Shown: positions 1 to 6,461, numbered from the stretch's first letter. The stretch: DNA of 8,795 bases from an uncultured Enorma sp. (GCA_905210055.1 CAJLVH010000072.1:1-8795); one strand, 5' to 3'. Numbers and translations: made by a program. The notes: a model not told the origin generated them from the sequence alone.

Positions 1-157
1 CTTCGACATGGGCGAGGCGGCGGACGCCGTCCGCGCTGCCGTGACGGCCGTGCTCGACGCCGGCCTCCGCACGCGTGACATCGCGGACGCGTCGACGCCG
101 GCGGAGTGCGTGCTGGGTACCGCAGCCATGGGCGATGCCGTGGTGGCGCGGCTGTAG
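1..157 (+). CDS. leuB: 3-isopropylmalate dehydrogenase, C-terminal end (partial)
   Basis: Only the last 51 complete codons are present (first whole codon at base 2, TAG at 155-157). The translation has the C-terminal pattern of the isopropylmalate/isocitrate dehydrogenase family: an alanine-rich helix (EAADAVRAAVTAVLDAG), then LRTRDIAD, then a VLGTAAMGDAV block matching the usual GT-x-E-MGDAV ending. The enzyme catalyses the NAD-dependent oxidative decarboxylation of 3-isopropylmalate in cytosolic leucine biosynthesis. The catalytic residues lie upstream and are not visible, so the choice of leuB over a related dehydrogenase (tartrate, homoisocitrate) rests on the terminal motif alone. It is followed by 231 bases without a convincing gene. 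Confidence 0.8.
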   Translation, partial: FDMGEAADAVRAAVTAVLDAGLRTRDIADASTPAECVLGTAAMGDAVVARL

Positions 158-214
158 CGGCAGACGCGCTACGCGGGCGGCGGTGCATATGGCGGCTCGC
201 GGGAATCGGGCGAG

Positions 215-257
215 GTAAGGGCTTCGCATGAGTCGCGTCAGGGGTGCGTAAGGGCTT
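215..257. repeat. Short direct repeat in the leuB downstream gap
   Basis: The ten-base sequence GTAAGGGCTT occurs at 215-224 and again at 248-257, 33 bases apart, each followed within a base or two by GCA. The second copy is also enclosed by a 5-bp inverted repeat, GGTGC (243-247) and GCACC (258-262). This is the only structure I see in the 158-388 gap. It could be a binding-site pair or a weak hairpin after leuB; there is no U-tract to make it a convincing terminator. Confidence 0.3.
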
Positions 258-388
258 GCACCGGAGGCCGCTCGCGCCGTTTCTGGAGCCCGCGTTGGTG
301 CTACAGTCGTTCCCATCTGCAGTGAATGCTTGCGGGGAGCCGGGTCGCGTGGCCTGGTTCCCTTGCTGCGAACGATGCGGGAGGGGAT

Positions 389-985
389 ATGGCGGGCGGC
401 GAGGCGGACGAAACCCGTGCGAGCATGCGCAACGCTGATAACGAGAACGAGAGCCCGGTGCGCGAGCCGGCGCCGGTTGCCTTGCTCGCGGGATGCGGCG
501 TGATCGCGCTGCTCGTCATCGTGAGCTTTGTGAGCATCGTGCTTCGTTCTATGGGCTTCTTCGTCATGGGGATGCCCGGCGTCATCACGATGTACTTTTC
601 CATGGTGTGCTGCTGCCTGATTCTCGCCATGCTTGCGGTGCCCGTGGTGGGCGGCATTATCACGGCGGAAACATGGCGCGTCAAAATCCTGGGAAGCCTT
701 GTCGCGATAGTGGTAACGGTTCTGCTCGCCTGGATCTTCATCTTGAATCCGCTGCTCGATATTCCGTGCCTCGGCTCGCCGAATACCATCGAGCTTACCG
801 ACGTGAGTTTCACGAGCGACAATGTCAACGATTCGGTGTTCTATGAGATAGAGGGGTATGACACGGAGGGAAACCTGCACGCGTTCGATGTCGACCGCGG
901 GTTCGGCGATGCGTGGGATCCCAACGACCATGACGCAACCGTGACGTATCTGCCCCATTCCGAGACGGTGCTTTCGATAGAGTAG
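389..985 (+). CDS. Three-helix membrane protein of unknown function, first of two tandem paralogs
   Basis: A 198-residue protein I cannot assign to a named family. ATG 389 is chosen because GGGAGGGG (379-386) sits just upstream; the frame stays open further upstream but without a ribosome binding site. An acidic, polar N-terminus (1-29) precedes three predicted membrane helices at about 30-52, 65-90 and 99-119. A soluble tail of about 79 residues begins with NPLLDIPCLGSP (120-131) and ends with DATVTYLPHS close to the terminus. Positive residues in the loop between helices 2 and 3 (R97, K99) suggest that this loop is cytoplasmic and the tail extracytoplasmic; that topology is inferred. The next gene encodes a clear paralog with the same helix order and tail, 88 bases downstream, so the two probably arose by duplication and may be co-transcribed. 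The two cysteine-rich stretches (C36, and C74-C76 in helix 2) are not shared as a motif with the paralog, but C127 is. No enzymatic motif is visible. Confidence 0.8.
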   Translation: MAGGEADETRASMRNADNENESPVREPAPVALLAGCGVIALLVIVSFVSIVLRSMGFFVMGMPGVITMYFSMVCCCLILAMLAVPVVGGIITAETWRVKILGSLVAIVVTVLLAWIFILNPLLDIPCLGSPNTIELTDVSFTSDNVNDSVFYEIEGYDTEGNLHAFDVDRGFGDAWDPNDHDATVTYLPHSETVLSIE

Positions 986-1073
986 ATGCAGGTAAACTGA
1001 GCTTGCAAAGCGTGTGGTCTGCTGCGCGGCACGTGTGAAAAATCTCTCGGGAACTTTTGCATAGGAGATATGC

Positions 1074-1709
1074 ATGCGAAACGACCTTGTTGAGCCGCCG
1101 ACGCCCGAAGAGCTCAAGAACATGAGTCAGGAGGAGTTCAACGAGCTCGTGCGCAAGTGCGTGGAGCAGGATGAGAACGACCCGTTCTACGAGCCACCGT
1201 CGCGTGCCAAGTTCATTGGATGCCTCTCGGTCGGCGTGCTCGCTGCCGCAGCGCTCGTCTGGCTGCTCCTGCGCATGTTCGGCATGTTCACCATGGGGAT
1301 TCCCGGCGTGGTGAGCTCATATCTTGTCGGGTTGTTGTTCGTTGTCGTCATCGCGCTGCTTGCGCGACCCATCGCGGAAGGCGTCAAGGAGGTGGCGCAT
1401 CCCGCGAAGCGCGCGTTCGCGGCGCTTGCGGCTCTTGTCATCATGGGTTGGCTGGCATGGCAGTTCGTGCTCAACCCCATACTCGATATTCCGTGCTTGG
1501 CCTCGCCGAGTAGCGTTGAGCTTACGAACGCTCACGTCGACTGGGAAGACAGCGGATATTACCAGCTCGAGGGCGATGATGCCGAAGGTCGGCCGTGCGT
1601 CTTCACCATCGACCGGTCGTTCTACGATGCGTGGAATCGAGACGACCGCGACGCAACCGTTACGTACCTGCCGCATTCGCGAACGGTGCTTTCGGTGGAC
1701 GTACCGTAA
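1074..1709 (+). CDS. Three-helix membrane protein of unknown function, second paralog
   Basis: A 211-residue protein homologous to its upstream neighbour. ATG 1074 is preceded by AGGAG (1063-1067) at six bases. An ATG at 1070 is even closer but opens a frame of only seven codons, so 1074 is the real start. The N-terminal extension (1-47) is longer and more acidic than in the paralog and looks helical (PEELKNMSQEEFNELVRKC). Membrane helices lie at about 48-67, 78-98 and 113-133. The tail shares LDIPCL-SP (137-144, containing C141), a DR-F-DAW block (180-187) and the identical run DATVTYLPHS (193-202) with the first copy. The strict conservation of the tail against the diverged N-terminus suggests that the tail is the functional part. 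It ends five bases before the long hairpin at 1714, which probably terminates its transcript. Function unknown. Confidence 0.85.
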   Translation: MRNDLVEPPTPEELKNMSQEEFNELVRKCVEQDENDPFYEPPSRAKFIGCLSVGVLAAAALVWLLLRMFGMFTMGIPGVVSSYLVGLLFVVVIALLARPIAEGVKEVAHPAKRAFAALAALVIMGWLAWQFVLNPILDIPCLASPSSVELTNAHVDWEDSGYYQLEGDDAEGRPCVFTIDRSFYDAWNRDDRDATVTYLPHSRTVLSVDVP

Positions 1710-1713
1710 GGCG

Positions 1714-1788
1714 GCGTAAAATAACCCCAGGGGTTTTTAACATCTGGAGCCAATCCAGATGTTAAAAAACCCTGGGGTTATTTTACGC
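1714..1788. terminator. Long near-perfect hairpin, likely bidirectional terminator
   Basis: Two 35-base arms (1714-1748 and 1754-1788) are complementary at 34 of 35 positions; the only mismatch is G1733 opposite A1769. The loop is the five bases 1749-1753. The arms contain a GC-rich block (CCCCAGGG and its complement) flanked on the outside by AAAATAA/TTATTTT and on the inside by T and A runs. Either transcript therefore ends a strong stem with a U-rich stretch. It sits exactly between the convergent genes ending at 1709 and 1801, as expected for a shared terminator. Its length and near-perfection are unusual, so a small mobile palindrome (MITE-like) is an alternative. Confidence 0.75.
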
Positions 1789-1800
1789 TATTGCATGCGC

Positions 1801-3195
1801 CTACGCACGAGCTGCTAGCTCTGCCGTGGTGGGGAGCGGAGCGGTGTCGGCGAGGATTTCGTCCAGTTCGGCATCGAGCTCCGGCATGCGCTTGACCTGC
1901 GGGTTCTCGAGCAGCGCACCGCCAGCCATGACATAGGCGGGCGTGCTGAGCGCGCGCAGGTCCTCGAGCGGGTTGCCTCGCGTGACGAGGATGTCTGCCG
2001 AAAGACCCTCGCGAATCTGCCCGCACACATCGGCAAGCCCCAGAATCTCGGCGTTTACCTGCGTGGCCGTATGCAGCGCGAATGCATTGCTCACGCCCGC
2101 GTACTTCGCGAAATAGGCCACCTCGCGCCACATGTCGTAGTGCGTGACGTAGGGGCAGCTGGAGTCCGTGCCCAGGCCGACGGGAATGCCCAGTTCGAGT
2201 GCCCGTCGCGCGCTCTCCACGATGCCCGCGCACACGATGTCTCCGTTCACCTTCTGCACCTCGGTGGAATGCGTCTTCTCGGCCGGGAGCTTCACGAAGG
2301 GGAGCGCCGGCGAGATGGTGCAGGTCACCGTGGGTTTGCGGCCAGCGAGCTGCTTGCCTGACCCGTTGAGATAGAGTTCCTCGATGCGCGGCGTCATGGG
2401 CGCGCCGTGCTCGATGGTGTCCACGCCGCCCTCGAGCGCGGCAAGGACGCCCTCCGTGCTTTCGACGTGCGCCATCACGGGCAAGCCGAGCTTATGGCTT
2501 TCCGAGCAGGCGGCTTCGATCATGGCGGCGGGCATGCGCAGCACGCCGGGCTCGCCAACCTTCGTGGCGTCGAAAACGCCTCCCGTGATGAAGAGCTTGA
2601 TGACATCCGCCCCGTGGGCAGCGAGGTCGCGCACCGCCTCCGCAGCTTGCTCGGGCGTTTCGCTTACCTGGGCGAAGAGCCCGGCGCCATGGCCATCGGG
2701 TACGGTGATGCCCGTGCCGGGTGCTATTACGCGCGGGCCGGCAAACGCTTTGGCGCGAATTTGATCGCGGCACCAGATATCGCCAAGCGCGGGGTCACCG
2801 GCACCGCGGACGGTGGTCACGCCACTTGCGAGCTGCGTGAGCACGGCCGTTTTGATGAGCTTGTGGATGAGCGCGCGACCGATGGGGTTCGACTGCGCAA
2901 GCTTGATAAGGCCGCTTGCATTGCCCGAGCTCACAGGCTTGCCGCTGCCGATGAAGTGCGCGTGCAGGTTGATGAGGCCGGGCATGAGGTACGCGCCGGC
3001 GAGGTCGACGACCTGCGCGCCGGGAGCAAGGTGTCGCGCGTGGCTGACGGGATCCGCACCGGCGGGTGCTTCGGCAACCTGGGCGATCTTGTCGTCGTGC
3101 ACTGCGACGATGCAGCCGGGATGGGGCTGCATATCCGCCGATCCGTCGAGGACGGTCGCGTTGATGAAGACGATATCGTGCTGCTGAGATGCCAT
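1801..3195 (-). CDS. Metal-dependent amidohydrolase (imidazolonepropionase/prolidase-like)
   Basis: A 464-residue member of the amidohydrolase superfamily (TIM-barrel hydrolases). The metal-centre residues are visible in order: H78 and H80 in LHAH, K200 in DVIKLF (the lysine that is carboxylated in binuclear members), H243 in MAHVE, H263 in TIEHG and D344 in GTDSS. An N-terminal beta domain (1-70) with LDG and PGLI motifs and a C-terminal segment (GLSADILV then PAYVMAGG) complete the usual composite domain. Homologs hydrolyse cyclic amides or Xaa-Arg/Lys/Pro dipeptides; the substrate here cannot be fixed from sequence. There is no signal peptide, so it is probably cytosolic. The start at 3195 is set by AAGGAG five bases upstream; an in-frame start at 3270 lacks such a site. 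The terminator at 1714-1788 follows the stop. A start-less open frame ends ten bases upstream. Confidence 0.9.
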   Translation of the reverse strand: MASQQHDIVFINATVLDGSADMQPHPGCIVAVHDDKIAQVAEAPAGADPVSHARHLAPGAQVVDLAGAYLMPGLINLHAHFIGSGKPVSSGNASGLIKLAQSNPIGRALIHKLIKTAVLTQLASGVTTVRGAGDPALGDIWCRDQIRAKAFAGPRVIAPGTGITVPDGHGAGLFAQVSETPEQAAEAVRDLAAHGADVIKLFITGGVFDATKVGEPGVLRMPAAMIEAACSESHKLGLPVMAHVESTEGVLAALEGGVDTIEHGAPMTPRIEELYLNGSGKQLAGRKPTVTCTISPALPFVKLPAEKTHSTEVQKVNGDIVCAGIVESARRALELGIPVGLGTDSSCPYVTHYDMWREVAYFAKYAGVSNAFALHTATQVNAEILGLADVCGQIREGLSADILVTRGNPLEDLRALSTPAYVMAGGALLENPQVKRMPELDAELDEILADTAPLPTTAELAARA

Positions 3196-3200
3196 AGCCG

Positions 3201-3208
3201 CTCCTTCA
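3201..3208 (-). promoter_or_regulatory. Ribosome binding site overlapping an upstream stop codon
   Basis: Read on the minus strand, TGA (3208-3206) overlaps AAGGAG (3206-3201), which lies five bases before the amidohydrolase ATG at 3195. The site decides that start. The stop-codon overlap is the classic layout of two genes in one operon and supports minus-strand coding in the region upstream. Confidence 0.7.
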
Positions 3209-3514
3209 TTCTGCCGATGCACGCGTTGCCATGCGTCGCCGCGCACCTCGTGGCGTGTTGGCATAAGCATACGTCTTTTGTTCGTAGAAGGTCAGCCGTA
3301 CTTCAGATCGGTTTCCGATGGCGTATACGTAGACCCGCTCGCCGCCCTCGGGCTTCCTCGCTTCAACGTCGAAAAACGTATAACCAAGGAAATCTGCGTC
3401 TGGAAACCCGGCATGGTGGATTGGCAGCTTGCCGAGTTCGTTCCCGAGGCGCTGTGCCTCGCCGCGCTCACCCCGTCGCTTGTGCCGAGGGGGGGTAATG
3501 ATCCCGGCGTCGCG
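3206..3514 (-). pseudogene. Start-less open reading frame upstream of the amidohydrolase, possible 5'-truncated or frameshifted gene
   Basis: This minus-strand frame is open for 102 codons between a TGA at 3515-3517 and the TGA at 3206-3208, but has no ATG, GTG or TTG near its beginning, so a plain ORF search for starts misses it. Its translation looks like a folded protein: it includes LPIHHAGFPDADFLGYTFFD and later ERVYVYAIG and EVRLTFYEQKTYAYA, with alternating beta-strand patterns and GC-rich third positions. Near its beginning it crosses a run of seven C bases (3489-3495 on the plus strand as G). Adding one base there would join it to an upstream frame starting at ATG 3603 (MFETYPFPC...), giving 132 residues and a GGAG site nine bases before the ATG. 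It may therefore be a frameshifted gene, a phase-variable gene, a sequencing error, or the 3' remnant of a gene cut by the AT-rich patch. I do not recognise the family. An overlapping plus-strand frame (3278-3553, TTG start, no ribosome binding site) is judged less likely. Confidence 0.4.
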
Positions 3515-3590
3515 TCAATTGTGAACTCGTTGCAAATGAACAAACGTTGGTAGGACAAGATGGTGCGGATGTTGCGGCAAGGGAAAGGGT

Positions 3591-3603
3591 ATGTTTCAAA
3601 CAT
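3591..3603. promoter_or_regulatory. Perfect 13-base palindrome ahead of the zinc-ribbon gene
   Basis: ATGTTTCAAACAT is a perfect inverted repeat around one central base, located 34 bases before ATG 3638 in an AT-rich gap. A TATAAG at 3621-3626 could be part of a promoter -10 element downstream of it. The layout suits an operator, but short AT-rich palindromes also occur by chance. The same bases contain the possible minus-strand ATG at 3603. Confidence 0.3.
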
Positions 3604-3637
3604 CCTTACTTTCTCCAGTTTATAAGGATGATTTGCT

Positions 3638-3907
3638 ATGAAGCGTGTTAGAGCTACAGATGTTAAGGTGGATATTGATGATACGGGAGGTCTTATCAGC
3701 TTCGATTGGGAGTGCCCCTATTGTCATATGACGAACTATGCCTTTACCTATAGCGGTAACGTCGAAGTTGTATGCGGCGATTTTGAAACCGACCAAGAGT
3801 GCGATTATTGTGGCTTAACCCCAAGGAGACCCCATGCACACCCTCATCGTCTACTGCCACCCTTACGAACAGAGTTTCTGCCACGCCATGCTCGAGACGC
3901 TCTGTGA
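3638..3907 (+). CDS. Small zinc-ribbon-like protein, 3' end running into the next gene
   Basis: An 89-residue product with two paired-cysteine knuckles, C26-P-Y-C29 and C55-D-Y-C58, about 25 residues apart, suggesting a zinc ribbon; a fifth cysteine is at 46. AAGGA (3624-3628) precedes ATG 3638. The first 60 codons are AT-richer than the surroundings (about 45% GC in 3541-3780). From about codon 61 the frame crosses the ribosome binding site of the next gene and reads its start region out of frame, giving an R/H/P/L-rich tail (PRRPHAHPHRLLPPLR) that looks non-native. The 74-base overlap with the next gene and the abrupt composition change suggest that the original 3' end was lost by recombination near 3815. 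The native N-terminal part is credible; whether a functional protein is made is uncertain. No function can be assigned. Confidence 0.6.
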   Translation: MKRVRATDVKVDIDDTGGLISFDWECPYCHMTNYAFTYSGNVEVVCGDFETDQECDYCGLTPRRPHAHPHRLLPPLRTEFLPRHARDAL

Positions 3908-4403
3908 GCGCTATGACCGCGAGGGCACGCCGTACGAGGTGATCGATCTCTATGTCGACGGCTTCGACCCGGTACTCTCCCGCGATGAGCTTGCGGTATA
4001 CAACGCTGGCACGGCGCTCGATCCGCTCGTGACGCGTTATCAAGAGCTCATCGCCGGCTGCAACCGCCTCGTGTTCATATTCCCCATCTGGTGGAACGAC
4101 GTCCCCGCTATGCTCAAGGGCTGGCTCGACAAGGTGCTCCTATCAGGCTTTTCGTGGGAAGCCACCGGCGAGGGGCTCATAGGCACGCTCACCTACATCG
4201 AATCCGCCGAGGTCTACACCGCCTCATCGAACCCCACGGAGTTCATCCGCGAGCACACGGGCGACGCCATCCAGCGCATGTTCATCGAGGGCACGCTTTG
4301 GCAGCTAGGCATCGGGCGCGGTACGTGGGAGAATTTCGGAGGCATGGACACCTCGACGCCCGGTGAGCGCGCGGAATTCCTGCGGAAGCTCTCGGGCAGG
4401 TAG
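3834..4403 (+). CDS. Flavodoxin-fold NAD(P)H:quinone oxidoreductase
   Basis: A 189-residue flavoprotein of the NQO1/MdaB/KefF-like Flavodoxin_2 family. Family marks are the first strand and phosphate-binding loop, LIVYCHPYEQSF (4-15), and the FPIWW-DVPAMLKGWLDKV block (83-101) that contacts FMN or FAD. Full length matches the usual 170-200 residues. Members transfer two electrons from NAD(P)H to quinones or other electrophiles in the cytosol; the true acceptor here is unknown. AAGGAG five bases before ATG 3834 fixes the start. The preceding small gene overlaps its first 74 bases in another frame, probably as a rearrangement product. The next gene starts 73 bases later on the same strand, so co-transcription is possible. 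Confidence 0.88.
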   Translation: MHTLIVYCHPYEQSFCHAMLETLCERYDREGTPYEVIDLYVDGFDPVLSRDELAVYNAGTALDPLVTRYQELIAGCNRLVFIFPIWWNDVPAMLKGWLDKVLLSGFSWEATGEGLIGTLTYIESAEVYTASSNPTEFIREHTGDAIQRMFIEGTLWQLGIGRGTWENFGGMDTSTPGERAEFLRKLSGR

Positions 4404-4476
4404 GCGGATGAGTTGCAGCCAGTGGTAATCTGGCGCTTGGCGTCAGGCTGTCGCGTGGCGGATGAAGGGAGCTACG

Positions 4477-5472
4477 ATGCGCGGGTACGAGGAAGAGCGC
4501 ATGCTCAACACGTATGAACCAGATTACTATGTGCCGGAAGGCCCGGGCGACCCGCTGCCTCCTGCGCGACGCGACAAGCGTTTCGTCACGCCGGTCGAGG
4601 CGGCGATCATCGTCGCGCTCGTCGTCGTGGCGCTCATCTCCGCGTTTCCCATGCGCGCGCACTTCTCCGACCCTGCCGCCTATGCGCACACCGTCGAGCG
4701 ACTCGACGAGAAGCGCAACGTCGTTCTCGGACTCACCGCGGCGGCGACTGGCGCTTCCGCGGCAATCACCGCGATCCCGGACGACACCGGCACGCCCATC
4801 GCCGAGCGCCTCATGGACCTGAGCGGCGACCTCGCGATCGTGCTCATTGCCATTTATATCGAAAAGTACCTGCTCACCATCTTCGGGTTCACGGCGTTCG
4901 GTATCCTGGTGCCTGTGGCCTGCGCGCTGCTCGTGGCAGTTGTCCTCACGCGACGTCGCTCGCAGATCTGGGTCACGCTCGGCGGCGTGGCGACGAAGCT
5001 CTTCCTCATGGGTATCGTGCTCGTGATCACCGTCCCCGCAAGCGTGGCGGTCACCGACATGATCGAGCGCACGTACGACCTCTCCATCTCGACCGAGGAG
5101 ATTTCGGGAGAGGTGGCTGCAGGGGAAGACTCAGCCGGTGAGGCGGGTGATGCCGAAGAGGCCACGGGCAATCCTTTCGTCGACGCCTGGAATTTCCTCT
5201 CGAGCGTGCCCGAGCTTCTGGGCAACGCCGCGAGCGACCTCACAGACGAGCTGCTGAACAGCGTGAGCGATCTCATCGACGGCTTCGCGGTGCTTATCCT
5301 CACGACCTGCGTGGTACCGATCGGCGTGCTCGCGTTCTTCCTATGGGCGGCAAACCTCGTCACGGGCATCGACGTCTCGGGAGCCATGCGCGTGCTCAAG
5401 CCGCGCACGGTCGATAACGTTCGGAACGACGTGCGCCGTCTGCGCTCCCGTGCGTCCAAGGGAAAGCGGTAG
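4477..5472 (+). CDS. Multi-pass membrane protein of unknown function
   Basis: A 331-residue integral membrane protein. ATG 4477 is chosen over ATG 4462 because AAGGGAG (4465-4471) lies five bases before it. A polar N-terminus rich in E, Y and P (1-38) precedes a membrane helix at about 41-58 (AAIIVALVVVALISAF). A likely extracytoplasmic stretch (60-117) follows, with hydrophobic segments at about 118-135, 137-157 and 168-193. A long acidic loop (200-265, repeated E/G/A/D) leads to a final helix at about 270-295 and a strongly basic C-terminal tail (KPR, RRLRSRASKGKR) expected to be cytoplasmic. No catalytic or transport motif is visible and I do not recognise the family. It is convergent with the MscS-type channel gene, whose stop lies 52 bases away. 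Confidence 0.85.
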   Translation: MRGYEEERMLNTYEPDYYVPEGPGDPLPPARRDKRFVTPVEAAIIVALVVVALISAFPMRAHFSDPAAYAHTVERLDEKRNVVLGLTAAATGASAAITAIPDDTGTPIAERLMDLSGDLAIVLIAIYIEKYLLTIFGFTAFGILVPVACALLVAVVLTRRRSQIWVTLGGVATKLFLMGIVLVITVPASVAVTDMIERTYDLSISTEEISGEVAAGEDSAGEAGDAEEATGNPFVDAWNFLSSVPELLGNAASDLTDELLNSVSDLIDGFAVLILTTCVVPIGVLAFFLWAANLVTGIDVSGAMRVLKPRTVDNVRNDVRRLRSRASKGKR

Positions 5473-5524
5473 CCCGGCGGGCGGTCGTGGGTTGAAATGA
5501 ACCCGTCTCCAACCAACCTATGGT

Positions 5525-6313
5525 CTAGCCCACGGTGCGAGCAAGTGCGCGCACCACGGCATCGGCCGCGATGGCGACCTGCGAAGCGTTCTCGATCTGC
5601 AGGATGACTTTTCCGCGAATGCCCAGCACGTCAATCTCGGCGAAGTACACGCGCGGCCCGTCGATGACGGGCGAGACCTCGGCGGCTGCTTCGCGCGCGC
5701 AATCCTCGATGGCACGGGAGAGCTCGTCGACGTCCTCGGGTGGCGTCTCGCGTCCGGCCACGCCCTCGCGCGGAATCGCGAACGGCACGATCACACGGTT
5801 CGCGGGCAGCAGATGCACGAGCGCGGTGGTCGAAATGATCGAATTGGGGATGATGACCGTCTGCCCGAGGTTGTCGCGAATGGTGGTGTGGCGCCAGGTG
5901 ACGTCCTGCACGACGCCGCGCTCGTCGCCGACCTCGATGTTGTCGCCTGGTTTCACGATGCCCATGAACGTGACCTGAAGCCCGCCGATAAGGTTGGCGA
6001 GCGTATCCTGAAAGCCCAGCGACACGGCGATACCGCCAACGCCGAGGGCCGCGATGAGCGAGCTCGTGTTCACCCCGAAGCACGAATCGAGGATGATGCT
6101 CCCGCCGATGACCCAAATGGTGGCGCGGACGATGTTCACGATGATCGTCGCGGTGGGCAGCGGGTTGCCGTCACGGCGCAGGATGTGGCGGATGGCGCGC
6201 GCGGCGAACCGCGAGGCGACGATGGTCACGGCAGCGATGAGCACGCCCCAGAAGACGCTGCCGAAGAACTTGTTTGTCACGATGCCCTGAAATGCCAAGA
6301 AGAGCTCGCCCAC
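5525..6313 (-). CDS. Small-conductance mechanosensitive channel, MscS family
   Basis: A 262-residue MscS-type channel that would release solutes when membrane tension rises under hypo-osmotic shock. Helices are at about 15-40 and 56-80, followed by the glycine/alanine-rich pore helix 85-115 containing LGVGGIAVSLGFQDTLANLI. The beta domain begins with PGDNIEVGDERGVVQDV (122-138), then TTIRDNLGQTVIIPNS (143-158), both standard MscS signatures. A smaller C-terminal alpha/beta domain ends the protein; length is typical of the short three-helix form. The start is GTG at 6313, supported by AAGGAGG five bases upstream; the frame extends further upstream without a good site. It is divergent from the aldo/keto reductase across a 193-base gap. 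The convergent junction with the 4477-5472 gene shows only weak short hairpins without a U-tract. Confidence 0.92.
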   Translation of the reverse strand: MGELFLAFQGIVTNKFFGSVFWGVLIAAVTIVASRFAARAIRHILRRDGNPLPTATIIVNIVRATIWVIGGSIILDSCFGVNTSSLIAALGVGGIAVSLGFQDTLANLIGGLQVTFMGIVKPGDNIEVGDERGVVQDVTWRHTTIRDNLGQTVIIPNSIISTTALVHLLPANRVIVPFAIPREGVAGRETPPEDVDELSRAIEDCAREAAAEVSPVIDGPRVYFAEIDVLGIRGKVILQIENASQVAIAADAVVRALARTVG

Positions 6314-6318
6314 AGCAT

Positions 6319-6325
6319 CCTCCTT
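6319..6325 (-). promoter_or_regulatory. Strong ribosome binding site that fixes a GTG start
   Basis: AAGGAGG on the minus strand is followed after five bases by GTG 6313, which begins the MscS-type reading frame. An ATG within the spacer is in another frame. This shortens the naive longest frame (to 6646) by 111 codons, which removes an unrelated proline/serine-rich extension. Confidence 0.75.
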
Positions 6326-6461
6326 TGGTTGCGGCCGTGCTGGGCTCTTTGGTATCAGGGTACCACGCGGCGCCTTGCCCGGCTCGCATACGACAAATAA
6401 CCCAACTGCCGATGCTGCGGGAGCGCCTGTCGCATGAATCGGGCGCGACGGTCGCATTTGG

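Noticed and set aside
280..307. Promoter-like TGCTACAGT (extended -10) upstream of the first membrane protein
   Set aside because: The -35 region (TTTCTG, 16-base spacer) is poor; one weak hexamer in a GC-rich gap is not enough to annotate.
301..828. Minus-strand frame of 175 codons opposite the first membrane protein
   Set aside because: It is threonine/serine-rich and antisense to a gene with a good ribosome binding site and a paralog next door.
2407..3498. Long plus-strand frame of 363 codons
   Set aside because: It is antisense to the amidohydrolase, whose metal-binding residues and length are intact; long antisense frames are common in GC-rich genes.
3278..3553. Plus-strand 91-residue frame opposite the start-less minus-strand frame
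   Set aside because: It starts with TTG, has no ribosome binding site, and the minus-strand reading has better beta-strand patterning and operon spacing with the amidohydrolase. It is not fully excluded.
4404..4476. Extended -10-like TGGTAATCT and a 5-bp stem GCCAG/CTGGC upstream of the 4477 gene
   Set aside because: There is no matching -35 hexamer and the stem is short, so neither a promoter nor a terminator can be supported.
5473..5524. Possible terminator between the convergent membrane-protein and MscS-type genes
   Set aside because: Only short stems are present (GGGTT with AACCC, GCCCG with CGGGC) and none has a U-tract, so a terminator cannot be supported.
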